Shown here piece by piece: positions 1-6,565 of a stretch of 8,753 bases of DNA. Position 1 is the stretch's first letter. The number at the start of each line of letters is the position of its first letter. The notes under the pieces were generated by a model. That model worked only from the letters and a program-made list of their open reading frames with translations. It was not told the DNA's origin and searched no databases. Source of the DNA: Candidatus Poseidoniaceae archaeon (lineage in GTDB: Archaea; Thermoplasmatota; Poseidoniia; Poseidoniales; Poseidoniaceae); the NCBI GenBank assembly GCA_013329925.1, contig DUJK01000024.1, positions 1 through 8,753 on the forward strand, in the 5' to 3' direction. Position numbers and translations under genes: made by a program.

Positions 1-709
1 TAAGGGCTTGAAGATAAGACCTTCCTGGCTTAAGAGAGACGGCTTGATAATGATGTTGTCGTTGTTGTTGATGGCATTATTCTTACTCACTGATGAGGGA
101 ATAACTAGGCTTGAAGGATTCATATTATCAACACTTTACATCGGATATATAGCGTGGCTACTATATAATCGCAAGGAAATAATGGATAACGAAGCCGATA
201 ATGATGGCGAAAATATTGACATGTCAAGTTTGTCGTGGTCTGGTGCGGCATACTGTGTTATGGTGATTATTGGTCTTGCTCTGGCGGTATTTGCGGCTCA
301 CCATTTAGTAGAAAACGCTAGCGATTTGGCTTATGAAATGAACATACCTCATTCAATAATAGGTACAGTTGTATCAGGCTTAGGGACTTCCCTACCTGAA
401 CTCACCATTGCCTTCATGGCTGCTAAAAGAAGTCAAGGCGTTGCCATTGGGACTCTGATTGGATCAAATATAACAGATCCATTGTTGTCAATCGGAGTCG
501 CATCATTGGTCCATCCACTTTATTTAACCGATGCTGGCTCAGACATGATCATGTTAGTAATACTACCAGCAAGCATAATCAGTACCGCAATCGCCTTATT
601 GTTGATGAGAACTTCTTATGAATTTAAGAAATGGGAAGGAATTACCTTAATTGTGGTGTATTTCATATTCTTAGCGGTTTGTGAATATTTCAGAAGAGTC
701 GGTTTCTAA
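1..709 (+). CDS. Na+/Ca2+ exchanger, CaCA family (3' part, 5' end outside window)
   Basis: C-terminal half of a CaCA-family cation/Ca2+ antiporter, an integral membrane protein expelling Ca2+ in exchange for Na+ (YrbG/NCX_Mj type). The frame is open to the left edge, so the first repeat (alpha-1) and true start lie upstream; a TTG at position 8 opens the same frame but is unlikely to be the start. The visible part begins in the inter-domain segment, with a transmembrane stretch followed by the typical DEGITRLEG sequence at the loop. A short acidic hydrophilic linker (about 172-225) follows. The alpha-2 repeat shows GTSLPEL (383-403) and GSNITDP (461-481). By analogy with NCX_Mj, the Glu of the first motif and Asp of the second are ion ligands. 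Two to three more membrane helices finish the protein. Asp in GSNITD, rather than the Asn of many GSNIFN exchangers, resembles the archaeal and K+-dependent types. Ion specificity cannot be fixed from half a protein. The next gene starts 37 bases on. Confidence 0.88.
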   Translation, partial: KGLKIRPSWLKRDGLIMMLSLLLMALFLLTDEGITRLEGFILSTLYIGYIAWLLYNRKEIMDNEADNDGENIDMSSLSWSGAAYCVMVIIGLALAVFAAHHLVENASDLAYEMNIPHSIIGTVVSGLGTSLPELTIAFMAAKRSQGVAIGTLIGSNITDPLLSIGVASLVHPLYLTDAGSDMIMLVILPASIISTAIALLLMRTSYEFKKWEGITLIVVYFIFLAVCEYFRRVGF

Positions 710-738
710 ACCATGAAATCTTAACCCTCGGCCTCCTC

Positions 739-742
739 GGAG
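739..742 (+). promoter_or_regulatory. Probable ribosome-binding site of the acyl-CoA dehydrogenase gene
   Basis: GGAG lies four bases before the ATG at 747. It matches the anti-Shine-Dalgarno end of archaeal and bacterial 16S rRNA, and it supports 747 as the start of an internal operon gene. The short spacing keeps confidence moderate. Confidence 0.45.
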
Positions 743-746
743 TATC

Positions 747-1895
747 ATGGTCAACTTCCAACTTGATGAAATGCAAGAAGGTTTGAAAGAATTAGCCCAT
801 GATTTTGCTATTGATGAAATTAGGCCAAAGGCAGAACACTGGGACGCAGAATCCCAGTACCCCAAAGATGCCATCACGGCAGCCCATGAGATGGGTATTT
901 TGAATTTACATATCCCGGAAAAGTATGGCGGCTTAGGTTTAGGTTGTATGGAAGAGGTTCTAGTTAACGAAGAATTAGCCTGGGGTGACCCTGGGTTTGC
1001 AACAGCAGCCTATGCAACAGCACTTGCTTGTGCACCACTGATTACCGGGGCTACCGAAGAGCAAAAGGAAATATGGCTCAGAAGAGTTGCTGAGGAAGGC
1101 CATCTGGCATCATATGCAGTTACTGAGCCTGGAGCAGGTTCTGATGTTGCTGCTTGTAAAACTACAGCCACACTTGACGGTGATGAATATGTCATCAATG
1201 GCGAAAAAATGTGGATTACCGGTGCAGGATACTCTGATTTTTTCTTTGTACTAGCAAAAACCGATATTGATGCAGGATATCGAGGCATGTCTGGATTTAT
1301 TGTCGAGAAAGATGCTGAGGGTTTTTCACTGGGCAAAAAAGAATCCAACATGGGTCAGCGGTGTTCTGATACTAGGTCAATTGTCTTTGATAATGTTCGT
1401 GTTGATAAGAATCAATTAGTTGGTGGTAGCGAATCTGGCGGATGGATGAATGCAATGAAGGCTTTTGATGTCAGTAGACCAAATATCGCAGCTCACGCAA
1501 CAGGCCTTGCAAGAGCATCCTACGAGCATGCCTTACAATATTCAAATGAGCGAATGACATTTGGCAAACCACTGCACAAGCATCAAGCAATACAATTCAT
1601 GCTCGCAGATATGAAAACTAAAATCGAAGCGTCACGTATGCTTACTTGGAAATCGGCATTTGAATCTGATAGCGGCATAAGAAATACTGAATCAGCAGCC
1701 CATGCAAAGCGCTTTGCTGCAGACACGGCCATGGAAGTATCTACTGATGCAGTTCAAGTGTTTGGTGGCTATGGTTACTCTGAAGAGTATCCAGTTGCAA
1801 GATTAATGCGGGCGGCAAAAGTAATGCAAATCTATGAAGGTTCATCTCAAGTTCAAAAAATGATTATTGGCCGAGAGATCACTAAAGATTTCTGA
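747..1895 (+). CDS. Acyl-CoA dehydrogenase, medium-chain-like
   Basis: Soluble FAD enzyme of the acyl-CoA dehydrogenase superfamily. It removes two hydrogens from C2-C3 of an acyl-CoA and passes electrons to an electron-transfer flavoprotein, the first step of beta-oxidation or of amino-acid acyl-CoA breakdown. At 382 residues it is full length for the family. Domains in order: N-terminal helical domain (about 1-120), middle beta domain with the flavin-contacting YAVTEPGAGSD (123-133) and MWITGAG (155-161), and C-terminal helical domain with RMTFGKPL (269-276) and FGGYGY (339-344). The catalytic base is Glu364 in IYEGSSQ, the position used by medium- and short-chain enzymes, which separates it from the isovaleryl and long-chain types that carry it elsewhere. 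The C-terminal third strongly resembles mammalian MCAD, but chain-length preference cannot be read from this. No ETF or other beta-oxidation genes are nearby. The mocA-like gene starts 19 bases downstream, suggesting co-transcription. Confidence 0.95.
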   Translation: MVNFQLDEMQEGLKELAHDFAIDEIRPKAEHWDAESQYPKDAITAAHEMGILNLHIPEKYGGLGLGCMEEVLVNEELAWGDPGFATAAYATALACAPLITGATEEQKEIWLRRVAEEGHLASYAVTEPGAGSDVAACKTTATLDGDEYVINGEKMWITGAGYSDFFFVLAKTDIDAGYRGMSGFIVEKDAEGFSLGKKESNMGQRCSDTRSIVFDNVRVDKNQLVGGSESGGWMNAMKAFDVSRPNIAAHATGLARASYEHALQYSNERMTFGKPLHKHQAIQFMLADMKTKIEASRMLTWKSAFESDSGIRNTESAAHAKRFAADTAMEVSTDAVQVFGGYGYSEEYPVARLMRAAKVMQIYEGSSQVQKMIIGREITKDF

Positions 1896-1902
1896 TTTCA
1901 AT

Positions 1903-1906
1903 GGTG
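1903..1906 (+). promoter_or_regulatory. Probable ribosome-binding site of the mocA-like gene
   Basis: GGTG, part of the archaeal GGAGGTGA consensus, lies eight bases before the ATG at 1915 in the 19-base gap after the acyl-CoA dehydrogenase stop. It supports both the chosen start and translation from a shared transcript. Confidence 0.4.
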
Positions 1907-1914
1907 TCTAAATC

Positions 1915-2505
1915 ATGGTCAAAGCAACTCCTGCAATCATATTGAGTGCAGGTTACAGCAAACGTCTTGGAGAACACAAAGCACTTGTTGAAGTAGCAGG
2001 TAAAACTCTTCTTGAACATGCAATACTCAAATTACAACATGCAGGTTGTAGTCCAGTGATTATTGTAGTCAATCAAGAATTACAATTTGACGCACTGATG
2101 TCATCTAATGGGGCTACGGTAGTGGTCAATAAATCACCGGAAAAGGGACGGACAGGGAGCCTAAAAGTTGGGTTAACCTCAGTGTTAGCTGAATTAGGTA
2201 GATTACCCAATAAGGCAATAATGTGCCCGGTTGATAGGCCAGGATGGAAAGCATCACATATTGGTAAATTAATCGAATCTGAGGTGTCATGTTGCTTAAC
2301 TGATAATTCCGTAAATGGTCACCCAGTTTTGTTAGTAAAGAGTGACTTACTTGATATAATGGCAGCAAATGATGATGCGCCGTTAAAGGATATTGTCAAG
2401 TTTGAATCAGTTGCAGTCGATAATACTCAATTATCTTTGAATATAGACAGGCCTGAGGATAAAGTAAGATTAACAGAAAATGCTGATTTTTTTGTTGAAC
2501 TTTGA
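1915..2505 (+). CDS. MocA/MobA-like molybdenum cofactor nucleotidyltransferase
   Basis: Predicted cytoplasmic nucleotidyltransferase (MobA-like NTP-transferase fold, 196 residues, normal family size). It would join a nucleotide to molybdopterin; MocA relatives use CTP to make the cytosine-dinucleotide cofactor of molybdenum hydroxylases, whereas MobA uses GTP. The N-terminal nucleotide loop reads LSAGYSKRLGEHKAL (10-24), the LAAGxSxRMGxxK pattern. Asp107 in PVDRPG is the usual metal-binding aspartate. GHP (135-137) and NIDRPED (176-182, family form NxDTPED) are the later conserved blocks. The MocA-like loop and the xdhC-like gene directly downstream favour MocA over MobA. Some members of this fold act on other cofactors or sugars, so the exact substrate is inferred mainly from context. 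It begins 19 bases after the acyl-CoA dehydrogenase and ends 38 bases before the xdhC-like gene. Confidence 0.82.
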   Translation: MVKATPAIILSAGYSKRLGEHKALVEVAGKTLLEHAILKLQHAGCSPVIIVVNQELQFDALMSSNGATVVVNKSPEKGRTGSLKVGLTSVLAELGRLPNKAIMCPVDRPGWKASHIGKLIESEVSCCLTDNSVNGHPVLLVKSDLLDIMAANDDAPLKDIVKFESVAVDNTQLSLNIDRPEDKVRLTENADFFVEL

Positions 2506-2543
2506 GGCGTAAATGGTATTTGTAAAGACCAGTAGCCCAGCAC

Positions 2544-3419
2544 ATGTCGAATGACACGTTGGCTTGGGCTTTAGGTCGGCTGGCGGAAAGACGTCGTGTG
2601 GTAATTGCCAGTGTTATCCAAACTTCAGGTAGCGTTCCGGGTAAGGTTGGCGCTAAACTAGCGGTTGCTGAAGGCAAGGAAGGCTTTCACGGAACTGTGG
2701 GTGGTGCTGGATTGGAAATGAAAGTACTACTCCGTTGCAAAGAATTGCTTGGTGAGTATTGGGAGCCATATGGTGAAATGCACACATATGGTCTAAATAA
2801 GGGTGCGAAGGGCTATGAAGTACAACCTTTAGATTCACTATGTGGGGGCCGAGTTACCTTGTCAATAGAAGTAATCATGCCATCCCCTCACGTACTAATG
2901 ATGGGTGGCGGTCATTGTGCCAATGCCTTGTCGAAAACCATCAATTCACTAAATTGGCATCATTCAGTGACTGACTCAAGAATAGAATACTGTGACAAAG
3001 ATTCATTCCCTCAAGCCACCGAATTAATTCCATCCAGCGTAGCAGAATTTTTGTCAAAGGAATCATTTGATTCAATAACTCGGTTTTCCGATATTTTGTT
3101 ACTGGGTCATGATTGGTCAGAGGATCAAGATCGATTGCTTGGTCTGCTGGCGATTTGCCAACAACATAATTGCCTGCCAGACGGAAAAACATTCCCTCGT
3201 ATAGGGGTTATTGGTAGTCGCAGCAAATGGAATTCTTTCTGCAAATCAGCATTGGCACAGAAAATTAAGCAAGAATTGTTAGATTCAGTAGTTTGTCCAA
3301 TCGGTATTAACATCGGTGCAGAATCACCTGAAGAAATTGCCATTGCGGTTACTGCACAGATACTATCCCTCAGCAAGGGTGTCTCGCCCGAAGACAAGAA
3401 TTGGCGTCAGTCTTCTTGA
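2544..3419 (+). CDS. XdhC/CoxI-family molybdenum hydroxylase maturation protein
   Basis: Predicted cytoplasmic maturation factor that, in studied relatives, binds molybdenum cofactor, helps its sulfuration and hands it to xanthine dehydrogenase or CO dehydrogenase-type enzymes. The XdhC/CoxI domain (about 15-110) has TSGSVPGKVGAKL (27-39), GTVGGAGLE (50-58) and the conserved CGG at 100-102. A Rossmann-like C-terminal domain (about 115-275) has GGGH (121-124), VTDSR (142-146), GHDW (188-191), IGSRSK (223-228) and CPIGINIGAESPEEIA (251-266). All expected blocks are present, so it should be functional. The start fits the usual 20-25 residues before the first motif; I see no ribosome-binding site. 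The mocA-like gene upstream is the usual partner. The hydroxylase subunits themselves are not in the window. The 3' end overlaps the opposing orn gene by 13 bases. Confidence 0.92.
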   Translation: MSNDTLAWALGRLAERRRVVIASVIQTSGSVPGKVGAKLAVAEGKEGFHGTVGGAGLEMKVLLRCKELLGEYWEPYGEMHTYGLNKGAKGYEVQPLDSLCGGRVTLSIEVIMPSPHVLMMGGGHCANALSKTINSLNWHHSVTDSRIEYCDKDSFPQATELIPSSVAEFLSKESFDSITRFSDILLLGHDWSEDQDRLLGLLAICQQHNCLPDGKTFPRIGVIGSRSKWNSFCKSALAQKIKQELLDSVVCPIGINIGAESPEEIAIAVTAQILSLSKGVSPEDKNWRQSS

Positions 3420-3958
3420 GAATTGAAGATTTCAGTTCTAAAATATGCTAACTCTTCTATCGATTCTAATATGTCATCTAAGGCTAAATGGGATAGTTTC
3501 TTCTGGTATTTTTCTACCTTCGGGTACCATCTTCTAGCAAGTTCTTTGACAGTTGATACATCAATCATTCGGTAGTGCAAGTAATCAGCAACAAGGGGCA
3601 TTTCCTTGTCGAGAAATTTTCGATCATTCCATATGCTATTGCCACACAACGGGGCGGTTTTTGGACTAACCCATTGTTTTAAGAAATCAAGAGTCTGCTG
3701 TTCTGCCTCAGCTATCGTTACGCCATTATTTCTTATTCTATCAACCAGTCCACTGCGGTGGTGGTGAGTGGTATTCCATTCATCCATTCCGGCAATTAAT
3801 TCTTCAGACACGCTAACAGCAAGGTTTGGTCCTTGGGCTAAGATATTCAATTCACTATCAGTAATTACCGTAGCAATTTCAATGATTGATTCCTTTTTTT
3901 CGTCTAGTCCAGTCATTTCCAAATCGATCCATACCATTCGCTGGTCTTTGGCGTCCAT
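3407..3958 (-). CDS. orn: Oligoribonuclease (DEDDh 3'-5' exoribonuclease)
   Basis: Cytoplasmic exonuclease that degrades two- to five-base RNA fragments to mononucleotides, finishing RNA decay; in bacteria it also cleaves pGpG from cyclic-di-GMP breakdown. The protein from this start has 183 residues against 181 for E. coli Orn. All five catalytic DEDDh residues are visible: Asp12 and Glu14 in WIDLEMTGLD, Asp112 in CGNSIWNDRKFL, His157 and Asp162 in HLALDD. The HYRMIDVSTVKELARRW block is also typical. The reading frame extends to an ATG at 3982, but I chose 3958: it sits just after GGAGGA and puts the first catalytic Asp at residue 12, exactly as in E. coli, while the longer form adds eight unmatched residues. 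One local difference is Trp-Asn where many Orn proteins have Gly-Gln before Asp112. Its tail overlaps the xdhC-like gene by 13 bases. Identification is firm; its presence in a likely archaeon is the unusual part. Confidence 0.95.
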   Translation of the reverse strand: MDAKDQRMVWIDLEMTGLDEKKESIIEIATVITDSELNILAQGPNLAVSVSEELIAGMDEWNTTHHHRSGLVDRIRNNGVTIAEAEQQTLDFLKQWVSPKTAPLCGNSIWNDRKFLDKEMPLVADYLHYRMIDVSTVKELARRWYPKVEKYQKKLSHLALDDILESIEELAYFRTEIFNSQED

Positions 3959-3960
3959 GT

Positions 3961-3966
3961 TCCTCC
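3961..3966 (-). promoter_or_regulatory. Ribosome-binding site deciding the orn start
   Basis: On the minus strand GGAGGA ends two bases before the ATG at 3958. It is the strongest Shine-Dalgarno match at any gene start in the window, though its spacing is short. It supports 3958 over the in-frame ATG at 3982, and contrasts with the leader-poor starts of neighbouring genes. Confidence 0.55.
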
Positions 3967-4098
3967 GTGTTGCGATACACATTTCAATTGGGCGGATTTG
4001 AGCATAGTTATTTGTAAGTGTTTAATGGTAAAGATATAGATGAATTATTTATCAATTAAGTTTACCCTTTTTGTATGCTGTTTAACAATGTGAAGTGA

Positions 4099-4104
4099 TT
4101 TATA
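4099..4104 (+). promoter_or_regulatory. Archaeal-type TATA box of the metal exporter gene
   Basis: TTTATA is preceded by a purine-rich stretch (GTGAAGTGA) that could serve as a BRE, the site for transcription factor B. Its centre is 26-27 bases upstream of the ATG at 4128. Archaeal transcription starts about that far from the TATA centre, so the mRNA would begin at or within a base or two of the start codon (leaderless). No ribosome-binding site precedes the ATG, as expected. Confidence 0.6.
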
Positions 4105-4127
4105 CATCTCTGCTTTGAGCGGACACA

Positions 4128-5336
4128 ATGGTGACCTCCTCGGAAGTCCTAGAAGTGGTCGTCATCAGCATGCGCGATGCGTTTCTTGCAGTAACAGTTT
4201 TTGTTGCCGCAATGGTTCTGTTATTCAGTTGGCTGCAGTACATTACTGCTGGAAAGTTTGTTGATGCAATTCGGGCGAATAAACGCTGGCAGCCGGTAAT
4301 TGGAGCACTTATGGGAATAACTCCAGGCTGTGGTGGAGCCATCGTCATGATGCCAATGTATGCTCGTGGATATGTCACTTATGGGACGGTAATAGCTACC
4401 CTTATTGCGACCTTGGGAGATGCTGCATTCGTTTTAATTGGCGCTGCGGTAACAGATTCTTCATTCATTGCTCCAGTTATTGCAGTTCACTTAATATCGT
4501 TAGTTGTCGGTGTTGCTTGGGGTTACCTTGTAGACGGCTTGAAAATCACACCGCGCAATCCGCTGGGTAAATTCGGTCCAACTTTCAAAGACGACAATCC
4601 TCCAGAAAATTTTCTTGAGTCTGACGATGTAGAATCTCATGAAATCATCGATGACCTTGGTAGAGAAGAAGCAGGTGGTTGGAGATATTTCCTTCTCCAT
4701 CAAGGCTATACTGTTTGGTGGATGGTCACGGCAATTGGCTTGATATTTGCTGTGTTACTACTAGTATGGAGTGCTCAAGATGCAGACTTCAATCTAGAAA
4801 TTAGTTACAACCCGTTGACTCTTCACGGTTTCATTACGTGGATTGGTTTGCTTGGAACTTCACTATCGGTCATATTATACTTCTCGCAAAAGAATTGGAT
4901 TCGAGATGATACTGAAGCATCGATTGGTGACAAACTCTATTCGATGCGTGAAACAATGATTCACTCAGCAAGCGAGACCGCTTTTGTCACTTTTTGGGTT
5001 ATGGCAGCATATCTTGTGTTCGAGTTTTCAATGTTGTTTTCAGGAATGACAGAAGCTGATTTAGCCCGATATGGTGATGGGTTAATTGCCGTTGTTCTTG
5101 CTGCATTCATTGGACTAATCCCCGGATGCGGCCCACAAATCATTGCAATTACTGCATATACCAAGGATCTATTATCGTTTCCCGCACTCACCGCCAACGC
5201 AATTAGCCAAGATGGGGATGCGCTGTTCCCACTACTGGTAAGACACCGAGCTGCGAGCCTTTGGGCGACAATTCATACAACAATACCAGCTCTAATTGTC
5301 GGTATTTTCCTGATGGTGTTCGAAGTTTCGTTCTAA
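4128..5336 (+). CDS. Putative 10-TM heavy-metal/manganese exporter (ArsP_2 family)
   Basis: Integral membrane protein of 402 residues matching the family described as putative 10-TM heavy-metal exporters (PF11449, ArsP_2), some members of which are named putative manganese transporters. Two related halves each carry a proline-glycine-cysteine motif: ITPGCGG at 64-70 and IPGCGPQ at 331-337. Each is followed by a conserved acidic block, GDAAFVLIG (97-105) in the first half and SQDGDALFPLL (360-370) in the second. The Cys and Asp residues are likely metal or transport-site residues, which is inference. Helices cluster at about 15-36, 55-80, 83-107 and 112-137, then a hydrophilic acidic loop (about 140-185), then 195-215, 232-252, 282-305, 316-340 and 378-399. 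HTTIPALIVG (383-392) is also typical. No regulator adjoins it. The stop lies two bases from the opposing DUF2071-DUF393 stop. Substrate is unproven; arsenical or other metals remain possible. Confidence 0.82.
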   Translation: MVTSSEVLEVVVISMRDAFLAVTVFVAAMVLLFSWLQYITAGKFVDAIRANKRWQPVIGALMGITPGCGGAIVMMPMYARGYVTYGTVIATLIATLGDAAFVLIGAAVTDSSFIAPVIAVHLISLVVGVAWGYLVDGLKITPRNPLGKFGPTFKDDNPPENFLESDDVESHEIIDDLGREEAGGWRYFLLHQGYTVWWMVTAIGLIFAVLLLVWSAQDADFNLEISYNPLTLHGFITWIGLLGTSLSVILYFSQKNWIRDDTEASIGDKLYSMRETMIHSASETAFVTFWVMAAYLVFEFSMLFSGMTEADLARYGDGLIAVVLAAFIGLIPGCGPQIIAITAYTKDLLSFPALTANAISQDGDALFPLLVRHRAASLWATIHTTIPALIVGIFLMVFEVSF

Positions 5337-5338
5337 TG

Positions 5339-6469
5339 TCAGTCCACTCTAAAGGTACATACTTTGGGTTTTTTGAACACCTTATGGCGATACTTAGCAA
5401 CGATTCGGTAAGCAATATCACGAATTGGCAATGGAACTAACCAACAAATGGGATACCACATTCGGTAATACCACTTCATGTACAATAAACAGCGAATAGC
5501 AGCGCTTGAGCGCATATAAGGTTGCCCATTTCTAACGAGATAGACAGTATCAGATTCACTTAATTTCTTTGGCATTGCCTGGATTAACCTCTGTGCATCT
5601 TTCGAACTATTTGGCCGGTATCCTAAATTGGCCGATGGCTTCATACGATTATCGAGGAATGTAGCAAGTCTATGGCAGAGCCCACAGTCTCCGTCTAATA
5701 GCAAAAAGTCTCGATTAATATCAGTTCCAATACGCTCTGCTAATTCTATAGAATAAGTCCTTACTCTTACTCCGTTCGAATAATGAACAAGTTCTGGTGT
5801 TAGTGGATCGTCAATCCCTAAATTGAAACTTTCAGTAAGAGTATTTTCAGTCAACCCAACCTTGGCATCTTGAAATTTCCATTTGTTATGATGTGTGTAA
5901 CCTCTCCTTAAACTTCCCTTGTGGCTGGTATACAAACAGTATCTTTCAAACAAGAATTCCTCCAAACTCCCAGGCTCTGCTTGAACTTCCTGACCGATAA
6001 CTTCTGTGGTTCCAGCGAGCCTAAACTGACCTTTATTTCTTGAACTTTCCCAATTCCACTGCTTGCCAATTTTCTTGACATAACCTCTTGCGTAACGGTA
6101 CGGCAAGCCATAAGTTCTAGGGGCAAAATTACACGTGACCAAACTTTTGGCTTCTAAGGTGAGGAAAAAGACTCCTGCTATGCCATCTTTCTTGACATAG
6201 GTTCGAATATTAAATTCAGGAAAGTTCGAGACCCCAGGCGTGCTTACAAACCAACTTGGTCGAACGTGTTTCATCATGAATGGAACAAGGCCGATGTAGG
6301 CATTGCCTTCAAAAGTATCAATCTCTAAACCTTCAGGAACATGTGCTCTTAATTTTTCAATATCTACGCGCCAATGCATGAAAGTCAAAAATCGCCAATC
6401 TTGGTCTAAGGTATGTCTGCGGTCAGGCATTGGAAAAGGTAGATGATCAACTCGAAAACCATCTTCCAT
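5339..6469 (-). CDS. DUF2071 (YqjF-like)-DUF393 (DCC thiol oxidoreductase) fusion
   Basis: Two uncharacterised domains in one 376-residue chain. Residues about 20-245 match DUF2071 (YqjF-like, acetoacetate decarboxylase-like beta fold): WRFLTFMHWRVD (25-36), HVPEGLEIDTFEG (43-55), AYIGLVPF (57-64), FPEFNIRTYV (83-92) and GLPYRYA (121-127). No function is established for this family. Residues about 253-371 match DUF393, the DCC family of predicted thiol-disulfide oxidoreductases. It opens with LLLDGDCGLCHR (256-267), giving the redox pair Cys262-Cys265, and ends with KVCTF, whose Cys371 fits a conserved C-terminal Cys of the family. No signal peptide or clear membrane span is seen, so it is probably cytoplasmic or peripheral; residues 328-347 are aromatic and hydrophobic and may touch membrane. 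The first ATG is used; a Met at residue 14 is an alternative. It is transcribed divergently from a membrane-anchored subtilase with which it shares a 96-base promoter region. The joint function is unknown. Confidence 0.82.
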   Translation of the reverse strand: MEDGFRVDHLPFPMPDRRHTLDQDWRFLTFMHWRVDIEKLRAHVPEGLEIDTFEGNAYIGLVPFMMKHVRPSWFVSTPGVSNFPEFNIRTYVKKDGIAGVFFLTLEAKSLVTCNFAPRTYGLPYRYARGYVKKIGKQWNWESSRNKGQFRLAGTTEVIGQEVQAEPGSLEEFLFERYCLYTSHKGSLRRGYTHHNKWKFQDAKVGLTENTLTESFNLGIDDPLTPELVHYSNGVRVRTYSIELAERIGTDINRDFLLLDGDCGLCHRLATFLDNRMKPSANLGYRPNSSKDAQRLIQAMPKKLSESDTVYLVRNGQPYMRSSAAIRCLLYMKWYYRMWYPICWLVPLPIRDIAYRIVAKYRHKVFKKPKVCTFRVD

Positions 6470-6495
6470 GTACTAAGCCAATATGTGCCTTTGCT

Positions 6496-6505
6496 TCAAT
6501 ATAAC
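6496..6505 (-). promoter_or_regulatory. TATA element of the DUF2071-DUF393 gene
   Basis: On the minus strand this reads GTTATATTGA, centred about 32 bases before the ATG at 6469. A transcript starting about 26 bases downstream would have a leader of roughly six bases, and no ribosome-binding site is visible. The same 10-mer in mirror orientation serves the opposite gene at 6531-6540. Confidence 0.55.
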
Positions 6506-6519
6506 CGAATTTTATTCGG
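6505..6519. repeat. Perfect palindrome between the two divergent TATA elements
   Basis: CCGAAT-TTT-ATTCGG has six-base perfect arms around a three-base centre. It abuts the minus-strand TATA element at the position where its BRE would lie, and sits 11 bases from the plus-strand element. Its place suggests a repressor or activator site acting on both genes. A terminator is unlikely because it lies upstream of both starts. Confidence 0.5.
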
Positions 6520-6530
6520 CTCATCGTTTA

Positions 6531-6540
6531 GTTATATTGA
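6531..6540 (+). promoter_or_regulatory. TATA element of the membrane-anchored subtilase gene
   Basis: GTTATATTGA is centred about 31 bases before the ATG at 6566, so transcription would begin only a few bases before the start codon. It supports 6566 as the start, because the upstream in-frame ATG at 6443 lies before this promoter. Confidence 0.55.
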
Positions 6541-6565
6541 TTTAACAAGCCGTTTACAATTACCC

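Larger units (their letters stand above)
3959..4127. promoter_or_regulatory. Divergent promoter region between orn and the metal exporter gene
   Basis: This 169-base AT-rich spacer must hold promoters for both flanking genes. For the exporter gene a good TATA box is annotated separately at 4099. For orn, candidate TATA-like stretches on the minus strand are CTATATC (4033-4039) and CAAATAAC (4007-4014), which would give leaders of roughly 50 and 26 bases; neither is compelling. GGTAAA (4027-4032) and TTTACC (4061-4066) form a widely spaced inverted repeat that could be an operator or chance. I see no riboswitch-like structure and no small ORF. Confidence 0.6.

Noticed and set aside
732..741. 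CCTCCTCGGA occurs at 732-741 and again at 4135-4144, both near gene starts.
   Set aside because: One copy is upstream of an ATG and the other inside a coding region, and only two copies exist. Chance similarity is more likely than a shared regulatory site.
1010..1351. Antisense open frames such as those at 1010-1351, 4100-4378, 6889-7272 and 8065-8406.
   Set aside because: They lie wholly or mostly opposite strongly supported genes, show no recognisable motifs and have compositions typical of reverse-strand shadows.
3959..3982. Longer orn form starting at 3982.
   Set aside because: The eight extra residues have no counterpart in E. coli Orn, and a GGAGGA motif lies within them just before the ATG at 3958.
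6443..6565. N-terminal extension of the first subtilase back to the ATG at 6443.
   Set aside because: It would overlap the divergent gene's start, contain both TATA elements and the palindrome, and add residues unlike any signal sequence. The ATG at 6566 is followed directly by the membrane helix.
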